Both the position numbers and the translations under genes were made by a program. DNA of 64,000 bases from Thioclava sp. GXIMD2076 (lineage in GTDB: Bacteria > Pseudomonadota > Alphaproteobacteria > Rhodobacterales > Rhodobacteraceae), in NCBI RefSeq assembly GCF_037949795.1, contig NZ_CP149932.1:1725001-1789000 (forward strand). Direction: 5' to 3'. Position 1 is the first letter of the stretch. The number at the start of each line of letters is the position of its first letter. Below are positions 9,257-17,510 of this stretch, one piece after another. A model generated the notes under the pieces. That model was given only the letters and a program-made list of their open reading frames with translations. It made no database searches and was not told the origin of the DNA.

Positions 9257-11545
9257 ATGAATGTCGCGATAACCGAGGGGCTGGATCTGATGCCCCCCGC
9301 ATTTTCGGAAGGGCTGGATGTCTGGTCGTCGGAGAACGGCACCAGCGGGTCGGCGACATATGATGGCTCGGCGACGGCGGCCTATGTGCCCTCCGATGCC
9401 GATTTCGGGGGCTGTCTGGAGCTGCAGAAGACGCAGGCCACGCAAAAGCTGCGCTGGATGGGGCAGGTGCCGATCCGGCCCGGTCTTTACCTGCAGATCA
9501 CGGCACGGGTAAAGGCGGTGAGTGGCAATCTGCCGAGTGTGCGGATCGCGGGCTATGCGATGAGTGGCTCGGCCCATGTGAGCGGGCTGACCGAGGTCGG
9601 CACGGCGACCGCGCTCGAGACTTATGGCGAGGTGGTCACGGTGCGGGCGATCGTGTCGGTGGCCACCCGCGAGGGGGTGGATATGGGCTGGGGTATGGAC
9701 CCTGCCTATGGGCATTTCGGGATCGATCTGACGGGCCAGACCGGCGGAGTGGTGCGGATCGACGATCTGGTGATCGAGGATGTGAGTGATTACTTCTTCC
9801 GCGATCTGATCGGGATCGTCGATGTGCGCGATTATGGCGCGGTGGGTGATGGCACGACCGATGACAGGGCAGCCTTCTCGGCGGCCGATAGCGATGCGGG
9901 CGGGCGCAGCATTCTGGTGCCTGCGGGCAGTTTCTACATCGGTTCGACGCTTTCGCTGCAATCGCCTATGCGGTTTATCGGCACGCTGGTGATGCCCGAT
10001 GCGGCGCGGCTCGCGCTGATGACGAGCTATGATTTCCCGACTTATGCGGCGGCTTTTGGCGATGAGGAACTGGGGCTGCGCAAGGCGCTGCAGGCGCTGT
10101 TCGGCTATGTGGATCACAATGTGCTCGATCTGAAGGGGCGGCGCGTCGAGATCACGAAGCCTTTGCGGATCGAGGAATATGCGCCTGATGTAACCAGCTT
10201 TTCCAACCGCCGTGTGCTACAGAACGGGCAGCTGAATGTGATTGACGGCACCGCGTGGGACGATGTGAAGGTAACCTCGCAGGCAACCTATGCCATCGCC
10301 CAGCCGACCACGCTGACCGGTGTTGCCAATGTGGCCAATATCCCCGTGGGCGCGCATGTGACCGGCACCGGAGTCGGGCGCGAGGTCTATGTGCGGTCCA
10401 AGAATGTGGGTGCGCAGACCGTCACGCTGAGCCAGCCGCTTTACGGCGGGGCGGGCACGCGGACCTATACCTTCACCCGTTACCAGTATGTGCTGGATTT
10501 CTCGGGGATGGAGAAGCTCGACCGGTTCAATATCGCCAATCTGGAATTCCTGTGTAACGGGCTCGCGAGTGCGTGGATGTTCGCGCCCGATGGCCAGATG
10601 AACCAGATCCGCGACAGCTATGTGGTGCGACCCAAGGATCGGGTCTTCACCTCGATCGGGCGGGGGTGTCAGGATTTCCTGATCGACGGCTGCCAGTTCC
10701 TCTCCGATGAGCAGTCCACCCCCGCCCAGGACCGCAAATCCGTGGTGCTGAATGTAAACGCCAATGATGTGAAGATCCGCGATAGCCGGTTTGTCCGGTT
10801 CGGCACCACCTTTGTGCTCAATGGCTCGGGGCATCTGATTGTGGGCAATCACTGGTTCCAAGGCGATAACGAGACCTCGGCGACGCGGGTGGCGGGGCTC
10901 GTCTTTACCCAGACCAATGTGCAATCCGCGGTCACCGGTAATTATATCGACAACAATATCATCGAATGGACCAACGAGCATGATGCCACGCCGGATTTCT
11001 CCAATGAATACAGCTTTGGCGGGCTGACGGTGACTGGCAATACCTGTGTGTGCATCAACACGGCGGCGTGGTTCACCTGGTTCTCGATCAAGCCCTACGG
11101 AACTGGTCATTTCATTCAGGGGCTGAATATCTCGAACAATGTGTTCAAATCGCTCAACGGCACCATCGACAAGATCGAGAAGGTCGATACGACCTTTGCC
11201 GATCTTGATTATTCGCGCATCCGCAATGTGATGATCGAGGGCAATATGTATAACGGGGTGACCAAGTTCACCTGCTCGCCGGTCACGCTGGAGATGAACC
11301 AGTCCACTGCGGCGCAGACATGGGTGCTCGATGCCTCGGCTTATCTGCCGTTTGGTGGATGGGCGCGCAATGTGGAGGGGCTAGTGGCCGAGGGCATGGT
11401 GCGCAATGGCAGCTCGGCCCGCGTGACCGAGATGCCCTATGTGCAGGTCGAGCAGGGCACGGGTAGCCAGCAGGTCTGGTTGAACTGGTCACAGGCGACA
11501 CAGGGCCGCGTGCAGGTGCGGCTCAGGATGGACACACCGGCATGA
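9257..11545 (+). CDS. Pectate-lyase/GH28-like right-handed beta-helix protein
   Basis: A 762-residue protein. Residues about 1-185 form an N-terminal beta-rich module (EGLDVWSSENGTSGSATYDGS through VVRIDDLVIEDV). From about 195 the motif VDVRDYGAVGDGTTDDRAAF opens a pectate-lyase-3/GH28-type parallel beta-helix with repeated Asn/Gly turns (ISNNVF, VTGNTC, IEGNMY). No signal peptide is seen. The start at 9257 is fixed by GAGGAGG just upstream; an in-frame ATG at 9236 overlaps that site. Such proteins act as polysaccharide-degrading or tailspike-like adhesins. I recall related proteins annotated across Rhodobacteraceae, and a role as a capsule-binding spike of a gene transfer agent is possible but not shown here. 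Confidence 0.75.
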   Translation: MNVAITEGLDLMPPAFSEGLDVWSSENGTSGSATYDGSATAAYVPSDADFGGCLELQKTQATQKLRWMGQVPIRPGLYLQITARVKAVSGNLPSVRIAGYAMSGSAHVSGLTEVGTATALETYGEVVTVRAIVSVATREGVDMGWGMDPAYGHFGIDLTGQTGGVVRIDDLVIEDVSDYFFRDLIGIVDVRDYGAVGDGTTDDRAAFSAADSDAGGRSILVPAGSFYIGSTLSLQSPMRFIGTLVMPDAARLALMTSYDFPTYAAAFGDEELGLRKALQALFGYVDHNVLDLKGRRVEITKPLRIEEYAPDVTSFSNRRVLQNGQLNVIDGTAWDDVKVTSQATYAIAQPTTLTGVANVANIPVGAHVTGTGVGREVYVRSKNVGAQTVTLSQPLYGGAGTRTYTFTRYQYVLDFSGMEKLDRFNIANLEFLCNGLASAWMFAPDGQMNQIRDSYVVRPKDRVFTSIGRGCQDFLIDGCQFLSDEQSTPAQDRKSVVLNVNANDVKIRDSRFVRFGTTFVLNGSGHLIVGNHWFQGDNETSATRVAGLVFTQTNVQSAVTGNYIDNNIIEWTNEHDATPDFSNEYSFGGLTVTGNTCVCINTAAWFTWFSIKPYGTGHFIQGLNISNNVFKSLNGTIDKIEKVDTTFADLDYSRIRNVMIEGNMYNGVTKFTCSPVTLEMNQSTAAQTWVLDASAYLPFGGWARNVEGLVAEGMVRNGSSARVTEMPYVQVEQGTGSQQVWLNWSQATQGRVQVRLRMDTPA

Positions 11546-11553
11546 CATGGGCG

Positions 11554-11577
11554 GGCCGCTTCCTTCGGGAGGCGGCC
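11554..11577 (+). terminator. Hairpin after the beta-helix gene, between convergent genes
   Basis: GGCCGCTTCC paired with GGAGGCGGCC around TTCG (one G-T pair), then TTCAGTTTT. It lies between the stops of two convergent genes and could end transcription from the plus strand. The T tract is interrupted. Confidence 0.55.
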
Positions 11578-11578
11578 T

Positions 11579-12121
11579 TCAGTTTTCGACGAGATCCGCG
11601 GGGGTGAGCCGGTAGCTGCGGGCAAAACCGCCATTGAGCTGGGCGGCGAGGATGCGGAATTCGATAAAATGGAAATCCCCCAGATCGATATAGAGTTTCG
11701 ATTTGGGGTGATCGGCCAGCCAGCGGTCGCGAAGGCTGGGATGACGCGGGTCGAGCCGGTCGAGCGGGATCGCCTCGACCTGCAGGCTGAGGCGCGGATG
11801 GGTCAGTGGATCGCCCTTGGCACCCGGAATGCCGATCAGGATACCGGCGCGCGGATCGGCCTCGAGCGCGCGGGCATGGACGGAAATCCCCGAGACCAGC
11901 GACCAGAGCCCGCCCTGTGGCCCCGTGCCGATGGCAATACGCGAGACATGCGGGAAGCCGGTCTGCGGATCGAGGGTGCCGATGGCGGCGAATTGCGATT
12001 GGGCGATCAGCTTGCGGGCAAGGGCGCGCGAGTCCGCATCCGCCTCATGCACCGGATCGACGGGTTGGCGGGCACCGGAAAGGGGGATCTGGTCCTTGGG
12101 CAAGTCGATTGGTGTGGGCAT
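11579..12121 (-). CDS. HugZ/pyridoxamine 5'-phosphate oxidase-like split-barrel protein
   Basis: A 180-residue protein of the FMN-binding split-barrel superfamily, nearest the HugZ/pyridoxamine-oxidase-like group: ARKLIAQSQFAAIGTLDPQTGFPHVSRIAI, then ISVHARALEADPRAGILIG. HugZ members degrade heme, while others bind FMN or F420; the sequence does not settle which. I start at the ATG at 12121 (MPTPIDLPKD), with GGAG nine bases upstream. Longer in-frame extensions to 12370 run into non-coding-looking sequence. The C-terminal LNGGFARSYRL is typical of the group. Confidence 0.75.
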   Translation of the reverse strand: MPTPIDLPKDQIPLSGARQPVDPVHEADADSRALARKLIAQSQFAAIGTLDPQTGFPHVSRIAIGTGPQGGLWSLVSGISVHARALEADPRAGILIGIPGAKGDPLTHPRLSLQVEAIPLDRLDPRHPSLRDRWLADHPKSKLYIDLGDFHFIEFRILAAQLNGGFARSYRLTPADLVEN

Positions 12122-12592
12122 CGAGATCCGCTCCGCTAAGGCCTTGGGGTAAAATGGTAGGTGCGGGAGACCCGCTTGGCAAGAGCGTGATGGCGCCCCC
12201 ATGCGGGACAGGACCGGGTGGGCCCGGGCGGTGACAGGGCTGTGCCCGCGCGACCCCATAAAACGAATCACTTCTGGCAGGCTTTCACGCATCACACGCC
12301 TAACGTGTTTTTGCGACACATCTATGCGCGCGATGGCATCGGTAAATATGTCATTTTGATATACAGGCAAGAGACGGAACTTGCGGGGAATTTCGCGGCA
12401 AGGATGATAAAATTTACAGATACCGGTTTTGTGGCGTCAAATATTTGACAGAAAAAACAAGCCAAAAAAGGGGGTTATCAAAAATAGAAACTCATGTTTA
12501 CACTTGTCCTTGGGGAATGGCGGCTCTGATGGAGGTCGGAGGCGCCGCGTGGTCCAGACGGGCCGCATGACATAGCTGAGGGAGGAAAGCTT
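12122..12592. other. 471-base intergenic region upstream of acs
   Basis: Divergent spacer between the HugZ-like gene and acs. The half nearest acs (about 12290-12500) is clearly richer in A and T than its surroundings. It holds a perfect 14-base palindrome at 12436-12449 and a weak hairpin ACACG/CGTGT with a T run near 12293-12312. No convincing ORF or RNA gene was seen. A TTGACA at 12445-12450 overlaps the palindrome but has no matching -10 box at 16-18 bases. Confidence 0.6.
12436..12449. promoter_or_regulatory. Perfect palindrome, candidate operator for acs
   Basis: GTCAAATATTTGAC is a perfect 14-base inverted repeat 143 bases before the acs start, in the AT-rich part of the spacer. It looks like a dimeric regulator site. 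I could not match it firmly to a known regulator consensus. Confidence 0.4.
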
Positions 12593-14563
12593 ATGGCTGC
12601 TCAGGAACAGGTGCTCGAGGCGCCGGATATGCGCGAGGTGCCCAGCCATTTCGGGCCGGCGCATGTGGATGCCGCGAAATACCGCGAGATGTATAGCGAG
12701 TCGGTGGAGAATCCAGAGGCCTTCTGGGGCCGCGAGGGGAAGCGTCTGGACTGGATCACCCCCTATACCAAGGTGAAGGACACCGATTTCACCTTCGGCA
12801 ATGTCTCGATCAAATGGTTCCATGACGGGGTGATCAACGCCTCGGTGAACTGTGTCGACCGCCATCTGGCCAAGCGTGGTGACCAGACTGCGATCATCTT
12901 CGAGCCCGATGACCCGAAAGATCCTGCCCAGCACATCACCTATCGCGAGCTCAGCGACAAGGTGAACCGGATGGCGAATGTGCTGCTGTCCCAGGGGGTG
13001 ATGCGCGGCGACCGTGTGGTGATCTATCTGCCGATGATCCCCGAAGCCGCCTATGCGATGCTGGCCTGTGCACGGATCGGGGCGATCCATTCGATCGTCT
13101 TTGCGGGCTTCTCCCCCGATGCGCTGGCCAACCGGATCAATGATTGCGGCGCGAAGCTGGTGATCACCGCCGATACCGCCCCGCGGGGCGGGCGTCGCAC
13201 GCCGCTGAAATCCAATGCCGATGCGGCGCTCCTGCATTGCTCGGACAAGGTGCGCTGTCTTGTGATCAAACATACCGGCGACCAGATCACCTGGATCTCG
13301 GGCCGCGATGTGGATGTGAAGGCGATGATGGAAGAGGTCTCGCCCGAATGCCCGCCGCGTCCGATGAGTGCCGAGGATCCGCTGTTCATCCTCTATACCT
13401 CCGGCTCGACCGGCAAGCCGAAGGGGGTGGTGCATTCTACTGGTGGTTATCTGGTCTATGCCGCGATGACGCAGGAATATGTCTTCGATTACCATGATGG
13501 CGATGTCTACTGGTGCTCGGCGGATGTGGGCTGGGTCACCGGCCATAGCTATATCGTCTATGGTCCGCTGGCCAATGGTGCGACCACGCTGATGTTCGAG
13601 GGCACGCCGACCTATCCGGATGCAGGACGGTTCTGGGAGGTCTGCGAGAAGCACAAGGTCAACCAGTTCTACACCGCGCCCACCGCGATCCGCGCGCTGA
13701 TGGGGCAGGGGCCGCAATATGTGGAGAAATACGACCTGTCCTCGCTGAAGGTGCTGGGCACGGTGGGCGAGCCCATCAACCCCGAAGCCTGGGCATGGTA
13801 TGACAAATATGTCGGGCGCGGCAAATGCCCGATCGTGGATACCTGGTGGCAGACCGAGACCGGCGGCCATATGATCACGCCGCTTCCGGGGGCCACACCC
13901 ACCAAGCCCGGCTCGGCCACGCGGCCCTTCTTCGGGGTGAAGCCGGTGATCCTCGACCCGACCACGGCGGTCAAACAGGACGAGACCGCAGCCGAGGGCG
14001 TGCTGTGTATCGCCGATAGCTGGCCCGGTCAGATGCGCACCGTCTGGGGCGATCACGAGCGCTTCCAGGAGACCTATTTCAGCCAGTATAAGGGCTATTA
14101 CTTCACCGGTGACGGCTGTCGCCGTGATAGCGATGGCTATTACTGGATCACCGGTCGTGTGGATGATGTGATCAACGTCTCGGGCCACCGGATGGGCACG
14201 GCCGAGGTGGAATCGGCGCTGGTGGCGCATCAGGCTGTGGCCGAGGCCGCGGTGGTGGGCTTCCCGCATGAGCTGAAGGGGCAGGGCATCTACGCCTATG
14301 TCACCCTGATGAACGATGTGGAGCCTTCGGATGATCTGCGCAAGGATCTAGAGCGCTGGGTGCGCACCGAGATCGGCCCGATTGCCAAGCCCGATGTCAT
14401 CCAGTGGGCGCCCGGTCTGCCCAAGACCCGCTCGGGCAAGATCATGCGCCGTATCCTGCGCAAGATCGCCGAGAACGATACCGGCGCTTTGGGCGATATC
14501 TCGACGCTGGCCGACCCGTCCGTGGTCGACGATCTGATCGCCAACCGTGCAAACAAAGGGTGA
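12593..14563 (+). CDS. acs: Acetate--CoA ligase (acetyl-CoA synthetase)
   Basis: A 656-residue AMP-forming acetyl-CoA synthetase: acetate + ATP + CoA gives acetyl-CoA + AMP + PPi. The N-terminal ACAS_N region ([17 protein letters not shown]), the P-loop-like [11 protein letters not shown] near residue 267, and the C-terminal [10 protein letters not shown] are present. K616 in the last motif is the position that Pat-type acetyltransferases modify and that governs activity in Acs. GGGAGGAAAG precedes the ATG. It is followed 4 bases later by adk, and the two are probably cotranscribed with the DUF4212 and symporter genes. Confidence 0.97.
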   Translation: MAAQEQVLEAPDMREVPSHFGPAHVDAAKYREMYSESVENPEAFWGREGKRLDWITPYTKVKDTDFTFGNVSIKWFHDGVINASVNCVDRHLAKRGDQTAIIFEPDDPKDPAQHITYRELSDKVNRMANVLLSQGVMRGDRVVIYLPMIPEAAYAMLACARIGAIHSIVFAGFSPDALANRINDCGAKLVITADTAPRGGRRTPLKSNADAALLHCSDKVRCLVIKHTGDQITWISGRDVDVKAMMEEVSPECPPRPMSAEDPLFILYTSGSTGKPKGVVHSTGGYLVYAAMTQEYVFDYHDGDVYWCSADVGWVTGHSYIVYGPLANGATTLMFEGTPTYPDAGRFWEVCEKHKVNQFYTAPTAIRALMGQGPQYVEKYDLSSLKVLGTVGEPINPEAWAWYDKYVGRGKCPIVDTWWQTETGGHMITPLPGATPTKPGSATRPFFGVKPVILDPTTAVKQDETAAEGVLCIADSWPGQMRTVWGDHERFQETYFSQYKGYYFTGDGCRRDSDGYYWITGRVDDVINVSGHRMGTAEVESALVAHQAVAEAAVVGFPHELKGQGIYAYVTLMNDVEPSDDLRKDLERWVRTEIGPIAKPDVIQWAPGLPKTRSGKIMRRILRKIAENDTGALGDISTLADPSVVDDLIANRANKG

Positions 14564-14567
14564 GCCT

Positions 14568-15260
14568 ATGGCCGAGACCGCAACGACACCTGCCGTTCTG
14601 ATCCTGCTTGGCCCTCCGGGGGCCGGCAAAGGCACGCAAGCCCGGATGCTGGAGGAGAAATTCGGGCTGGTGCAGCTTTCGACCGGTGACATGCTGCGCG
14701 AGGCGGTGGCCAAGGGCACGCCGGCGGGTCTGGCCGCGAAATCGGTGATGGAGGCTGGTGGGCTCGTGAGCGACGAGATCGTTCTGGCGATCCTGCGCGA
14801 CCGGCTCTCCAACCCAGATACCCGTTCGGGGGTGATCCTTGATGGCTTCCCCCGCACGGCGGGGCAGGCGGCGGCGCTCGATGACCTGCTGCATTACACC
14901 CATCAGCAGGTCACGGCGGCGATCTCCATGGCGGTCGATGACGAGGCGATGATCGCCCGCGTCTCTGGTCGCTATACCTGCGCCAAATGTGGCGAAGGAT
15001 ATCACGACAGCTTCAAGCAGCCCGGGGTGGCGGGATGCTGTGACAAATGCGGCGGCACCGAGTTCAAACGTCGGGCCGACGATAATGCCGAGACTGCGCG
15101 CCATAGGTTGGAGGCCTATCACGCACAGACGGCACCGCTCATCGCGCATTATCGCGCCTTGGGCAAACTCGAGGTGGTGGATGCGATGGGGAGTATCGAA
15201 TCTGTCGCCTCGGAACTGCAGGTGGTCATGGAGGAGAAGGGCGTGACCACAGGCGTCTGA
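14568..15260 (+). CDS. adk: Adenylate kinase with zinc-finger LID
   Basis: A 230-residue adenylate kinase (AMP + ATP to 2 ADP). It has the P-loop GPPGAGKGT, LSTGDMLR, the AMP-site LDGFPRT, and a long LID with two CxxC pairs (CAKC, CDKC), the structural zinc type. The start is the ATG at 14568, four bases after the acs stop. Next to acs the enzyme can remove the AMP that Acs releases. Rhodobacterales usually also carry adk in the ribosomal-protein region, so this may be a second copy; the window cannot show that. Confidence 0.9.
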   Translation: MAETATTPAVLILLGPPGAGKGTQARMLEEKFGLVQLSTGDMLREAVAKGTPAGLAAKSVMEAGGLVSDEIVLAILRDRLSNPDTRSGVILDGFPRTAGQAAALDDLLHYTHQQVTAAISMAVDDEAMIARVSGRYTCAKCGEGYHDSFKQPGVAGCCDKCGGTEFKRRADDNAETARHRLEAYHAQTAPLIAHYRALGKLEVVDAMGSIESVASELQVVMEEKGVTTGV

Positions 15261-15383
15261 CGGATCGAAGGGCCGGTTGACCGACCGGCCGCCCGATCCG
15301 GTTTTAGGGAGGGGTTGGCCTCGCGCGGCATCTGTCCGTGCGCGGCTGGCTTATGGAGAAAATCCAAAGGGAGACACCAAAAA

Positions 15384-15640
15384 TGGCTGATCAATCATCA
15401 TCCAATGCCTATTGGAAGGCCAATATCCGCACGATCAAGATCTATCTGGTGATCTGGTTCGTCTGTTCCTTCGGCTTCGGCATCCTGCTGCGTCCGCTTT
15501 TGGCGGGCATCCCCGTCGGCGGAACCGATCTGGGCTTCTGGTTTGCCCAGCAGGGCTCGATCCTCGTGTTCCTCGTGCTCATCTTTTCCTATGCGGCAAA
15601 GATGAACAAGCTCGACCGCGAACACGGCGTCGAAGAGTAA
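15384..15640 (+). CDS. DUF4212 small membrane protein, symporter partner
   Basis: An 85-residue protein with two transmembrane helices (KIYLVIWFVCSFGFGILL and FGFWFAQQGSILVFLVLIFSYAA-like segments, about 17-38 and 51-73). It matches DUF4212, the small subunit-like protein encoded just before large sodium/solute symporters. The start is the ATG at 15384 (MADQSSSNAYWK), with AAGGGAG upstream; a longer reading from 15338 lacks a good site. The symporter gene follows after 12 bases. Confidence 0.88.
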
Positions 15641-15652
15641 GGGGGGCGACAG

Positions 15653-17395
15653 ATGGATCAGTTTACCCTCAACCTGCTCTTCGTCGGCGCGACCTTCGCG
15701 CTTTATATCGGCATCGCGATCTGGGCCCGCGCGGGTTCTACCTCGGAATTCTATGCCGCAGGGCGCGGGGTCCATCCCGTGCTCAACGGCATGGCCACCG
15801 GCGCGGACTGGATGTCGGCGGCCTCCTTCATCTCGATGGCGGGGATCATCGCTTTCGGTGGGTTCAATACCTCGGCATATCTGATGGGCTGGACCGGCGG
15901 CTATGTGCTTCTGGCTATGCTGCTGGCGCCATACCTGCGCAAGTTCGGCAAGTTCACCGTGCCGGAATTCATCGGTGACCGCTTCTACAGCCAGACCGCG
16001 CGCACCGTGGCCGTGATCTGCCTGATCATCGCCTCCGTCACCTATGTCATCGGCCAGATGACCGGTGTGGGCGTGGCCTTCTCGCGCTTCCTCGAAGTGT
16101 CGAACGAGACCGGCCTCTATATCGGCGCGGCGATCGTGTTCATGTATGCCGTGCTTGGGGGCATGAAGGGCATCACCTATACGCAGGTGGCGCAATATGT
16201 CGTGCTGATCATCGCCTATACCATTCCGGCGGTCTTCATCTCGCTGCAACTCACCGGTAACCCGATCCCGGGTCTGGGCCTGTTCTCCGAGAGCACCGCG
16301 ACCGGCCAGCCGATCCTGCAGGAACTCAACGGGTTGCTCGCCGATCTGGGCTTTGCGAGCTATACCGCGCAATCGGACACGATGCTGAACATGTTCCTGT
16401 TCACCATGTCGCTGATGATCGGGACCGCGGGTCTGCCCCATGTGATCGTGCGCTTCTTCACCGTGCCGAAGGTCTCGGATGCCCGGTCCTCCGCAGGTTG
16501 GGCGCTGGTGTTCATCGCACTGCTTTACCTGACCGCGCCTGCGGTGGGTGCGATGGCCCGTCTGAACCTGATCAACACGGTCTATCCCGAAGGCACCCAA
16601 TCGGCTCCGCTCTCCTATGAGGCGCGTCCTGACTGGATGAAAAACTGGGAGCAGACCGGTCTTCTGAAGTTCGAGGATAAGAATGGCGATGGCCTGATCA
16701 ACTACGTCAATGGCAAAGCCGAAGATCCGGCCTCGGCCAATGAACTGTCGGTCAATAACGACATCATCGTGCTGGCCAATCCCGAAATCGCCAATCTTCC
16801 GGGCTGGGTGGTCGCGCTGATCGCGGCGGGTGGTCTGGCAGCGGCACTGTCCACGGCGGCAGGCCTCTTGATGGCGATCTCCTCGGCGGTGAGCCATGAT
16901 CTGATCAAGAGCCAGATCAATCCGGGGATCTCGGAGAAGGGCGAACTGCTATCGGCGCGGATCGCGATGGCGGTGGCGATTGCGGTGGCAACCTGGTTGG
17001 GTCTCAACCCGCCCGGATTTGCGGCGCAGACCGTGGCACTGGCCTTCGGCCTTGCAGCCTCCTCGATCTTCCCCGCGCTGATGATGGGCATCTTCTCGAA
17101 GCGCATCAACAACAAGGGTGCCGTGGCCGGGATGCTGACCGGTCTGATCGTGACCATCATCTATATCTTCCTGCATAAGGGCTGGTTCTTCGTTCCGGGC
17201 ACGAACAGCTTCGATGATACCGATCCGCTGCTGCTGTCGATCAAATCCACCTCCTTCGGGGCGGTGGGGGCCGTGATCAACTTCGTGGTTGCCTATCTGG
17301 TGTCCTCGGCCACCGAAGAGCCGCCGGAAGAGATCCAGGATCTGGTCGAGTCGATCCGTATCCCCAAAGGGGCGGGTCAGGCCGTCGATCACTGA
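15653..17395 (+). CDS. Sodium:solute symporter (VC_2705/ActP-like), probable acetate uptake
   Basis: A 580-residue SSF-family transporter with about 13 transmembrane helices. It starts MDQFTLNLLFVGATFALYIGIAIWA and has the SSF signature region ATGADWMSAASFISMAGIIAFGGF. An inserted soluble stretch of about 80 residues (PEGTQSAPLSYEARPDWM through NPEIANLP) is typical of the large TIGR03648 subgroup that pairs with DUF4212. The position after acs and adk suggests acetate or a related short-chain acid as substrate. GGGGGG precedes the ATG at 15653. Confidence 0.9.
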   Translation: MDQFTLNLLFVGATFALYIGIAIWARAGSTSEFYAAGRGVHPVLNGMATGADWMSAASFISMAGIIAFGGFNTSAYLMGWTGGYVLLAMLLAPYLRKFGKFTVPEFIGDRFYSQTARTVAVICLIIASVTYVIGQMTGVGVAFSRFLEVSNETGLYIGAAIVFMYAVLGGMKGITYTQVAQYVVLIIAYTIPAVFISLQLTGNPIPGLGLFSESTATGQPILQELNGLLADLGFASYTAQSDTMLNMFLFTMSLMIGTAGLPHVIVRFFTVPKVSDARSSAGWALVFIALLYLTAPAVGAMARLNLINTVYPEGTQSAPLSYEARPDWMKNWEQTGLLKFEDKNGDGLINYVNGKAEDPASANELSVNNDIIVLANPEIANLPGWVVALIAAGGLAAALSTAAGLLMAISSAVSHDLIKSQINPGISEKGELLSARIAMAVAIAVATWLGLNPPGFAAQTVALAFGLAASSIFPALMMGIFSKRINNKGAVAGMLTGLIVTIIYIFLHKGWFFVPGTNSFDDTDPLLLSIKSTSFGAVGAVINFVVAYLVSSATEEPPEEIQDLVESIRIPKGAGQAVDH

Positions 17396-17407
17396 ACGGG
17401 AAAAGAC

Positions 17408-17432
17408 CTACGGGCGGCCTCGCCGCCCGTAG
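17408..17432. terminator. Strong inverted repeat after the symporter gene
   Basis: CTACGGGCGGC paired perfectly with GCCGCCCGTAG around CTC. No T tract follows, so it may be a processing or stability hairpin rather than a full terminator. Confidence 0.55.
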
Positions 17433-17433
17433 A

Positions 17434-17469
17434 GCGCCGGAGGCCGAAGGCCCATTCGGTTTCCGGCGC
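17434..17469. repeat. Second long hairpin before the DUF294 gene
   Basis: GCGCCGGA pairs with TCCGGCGC, and the stem continues with two G-T pairs and CCGAA/TTCGG around a six-base loop, giving about 15 pairs. It sits one base after the previous hairpin and 41 bases before the next start codon. The pair of hairpins could separate expression of the symporter and signalling genes. Confidence 0.5.
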
Positions 17470-17510
17470 CCATTCCGATCCGCAATCATGACCAAAGAAC
17501 GGATAAGATC

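Noticed and set aside
8981-10117. Long minus-strand frame opposite the outer-membrane and beta-helix genes
   Set aside because: A mirror of coding sequence in a high-GC region: His/Arg-rich, no domain, and plus-strand genes there have ribosome sites and recognisable folds.
12122-12370. Longer start for the HugZ-like protein
   Set aside because: The added 83 residues have no family support and the ATG at 12121 has a suitable ribosome site.
12445-12450. TTGACA as an acs promoter -35 box
   Set aside because: No acceptable -10 box lies 16-18 bases downstream, and the match is part of the palindrome.
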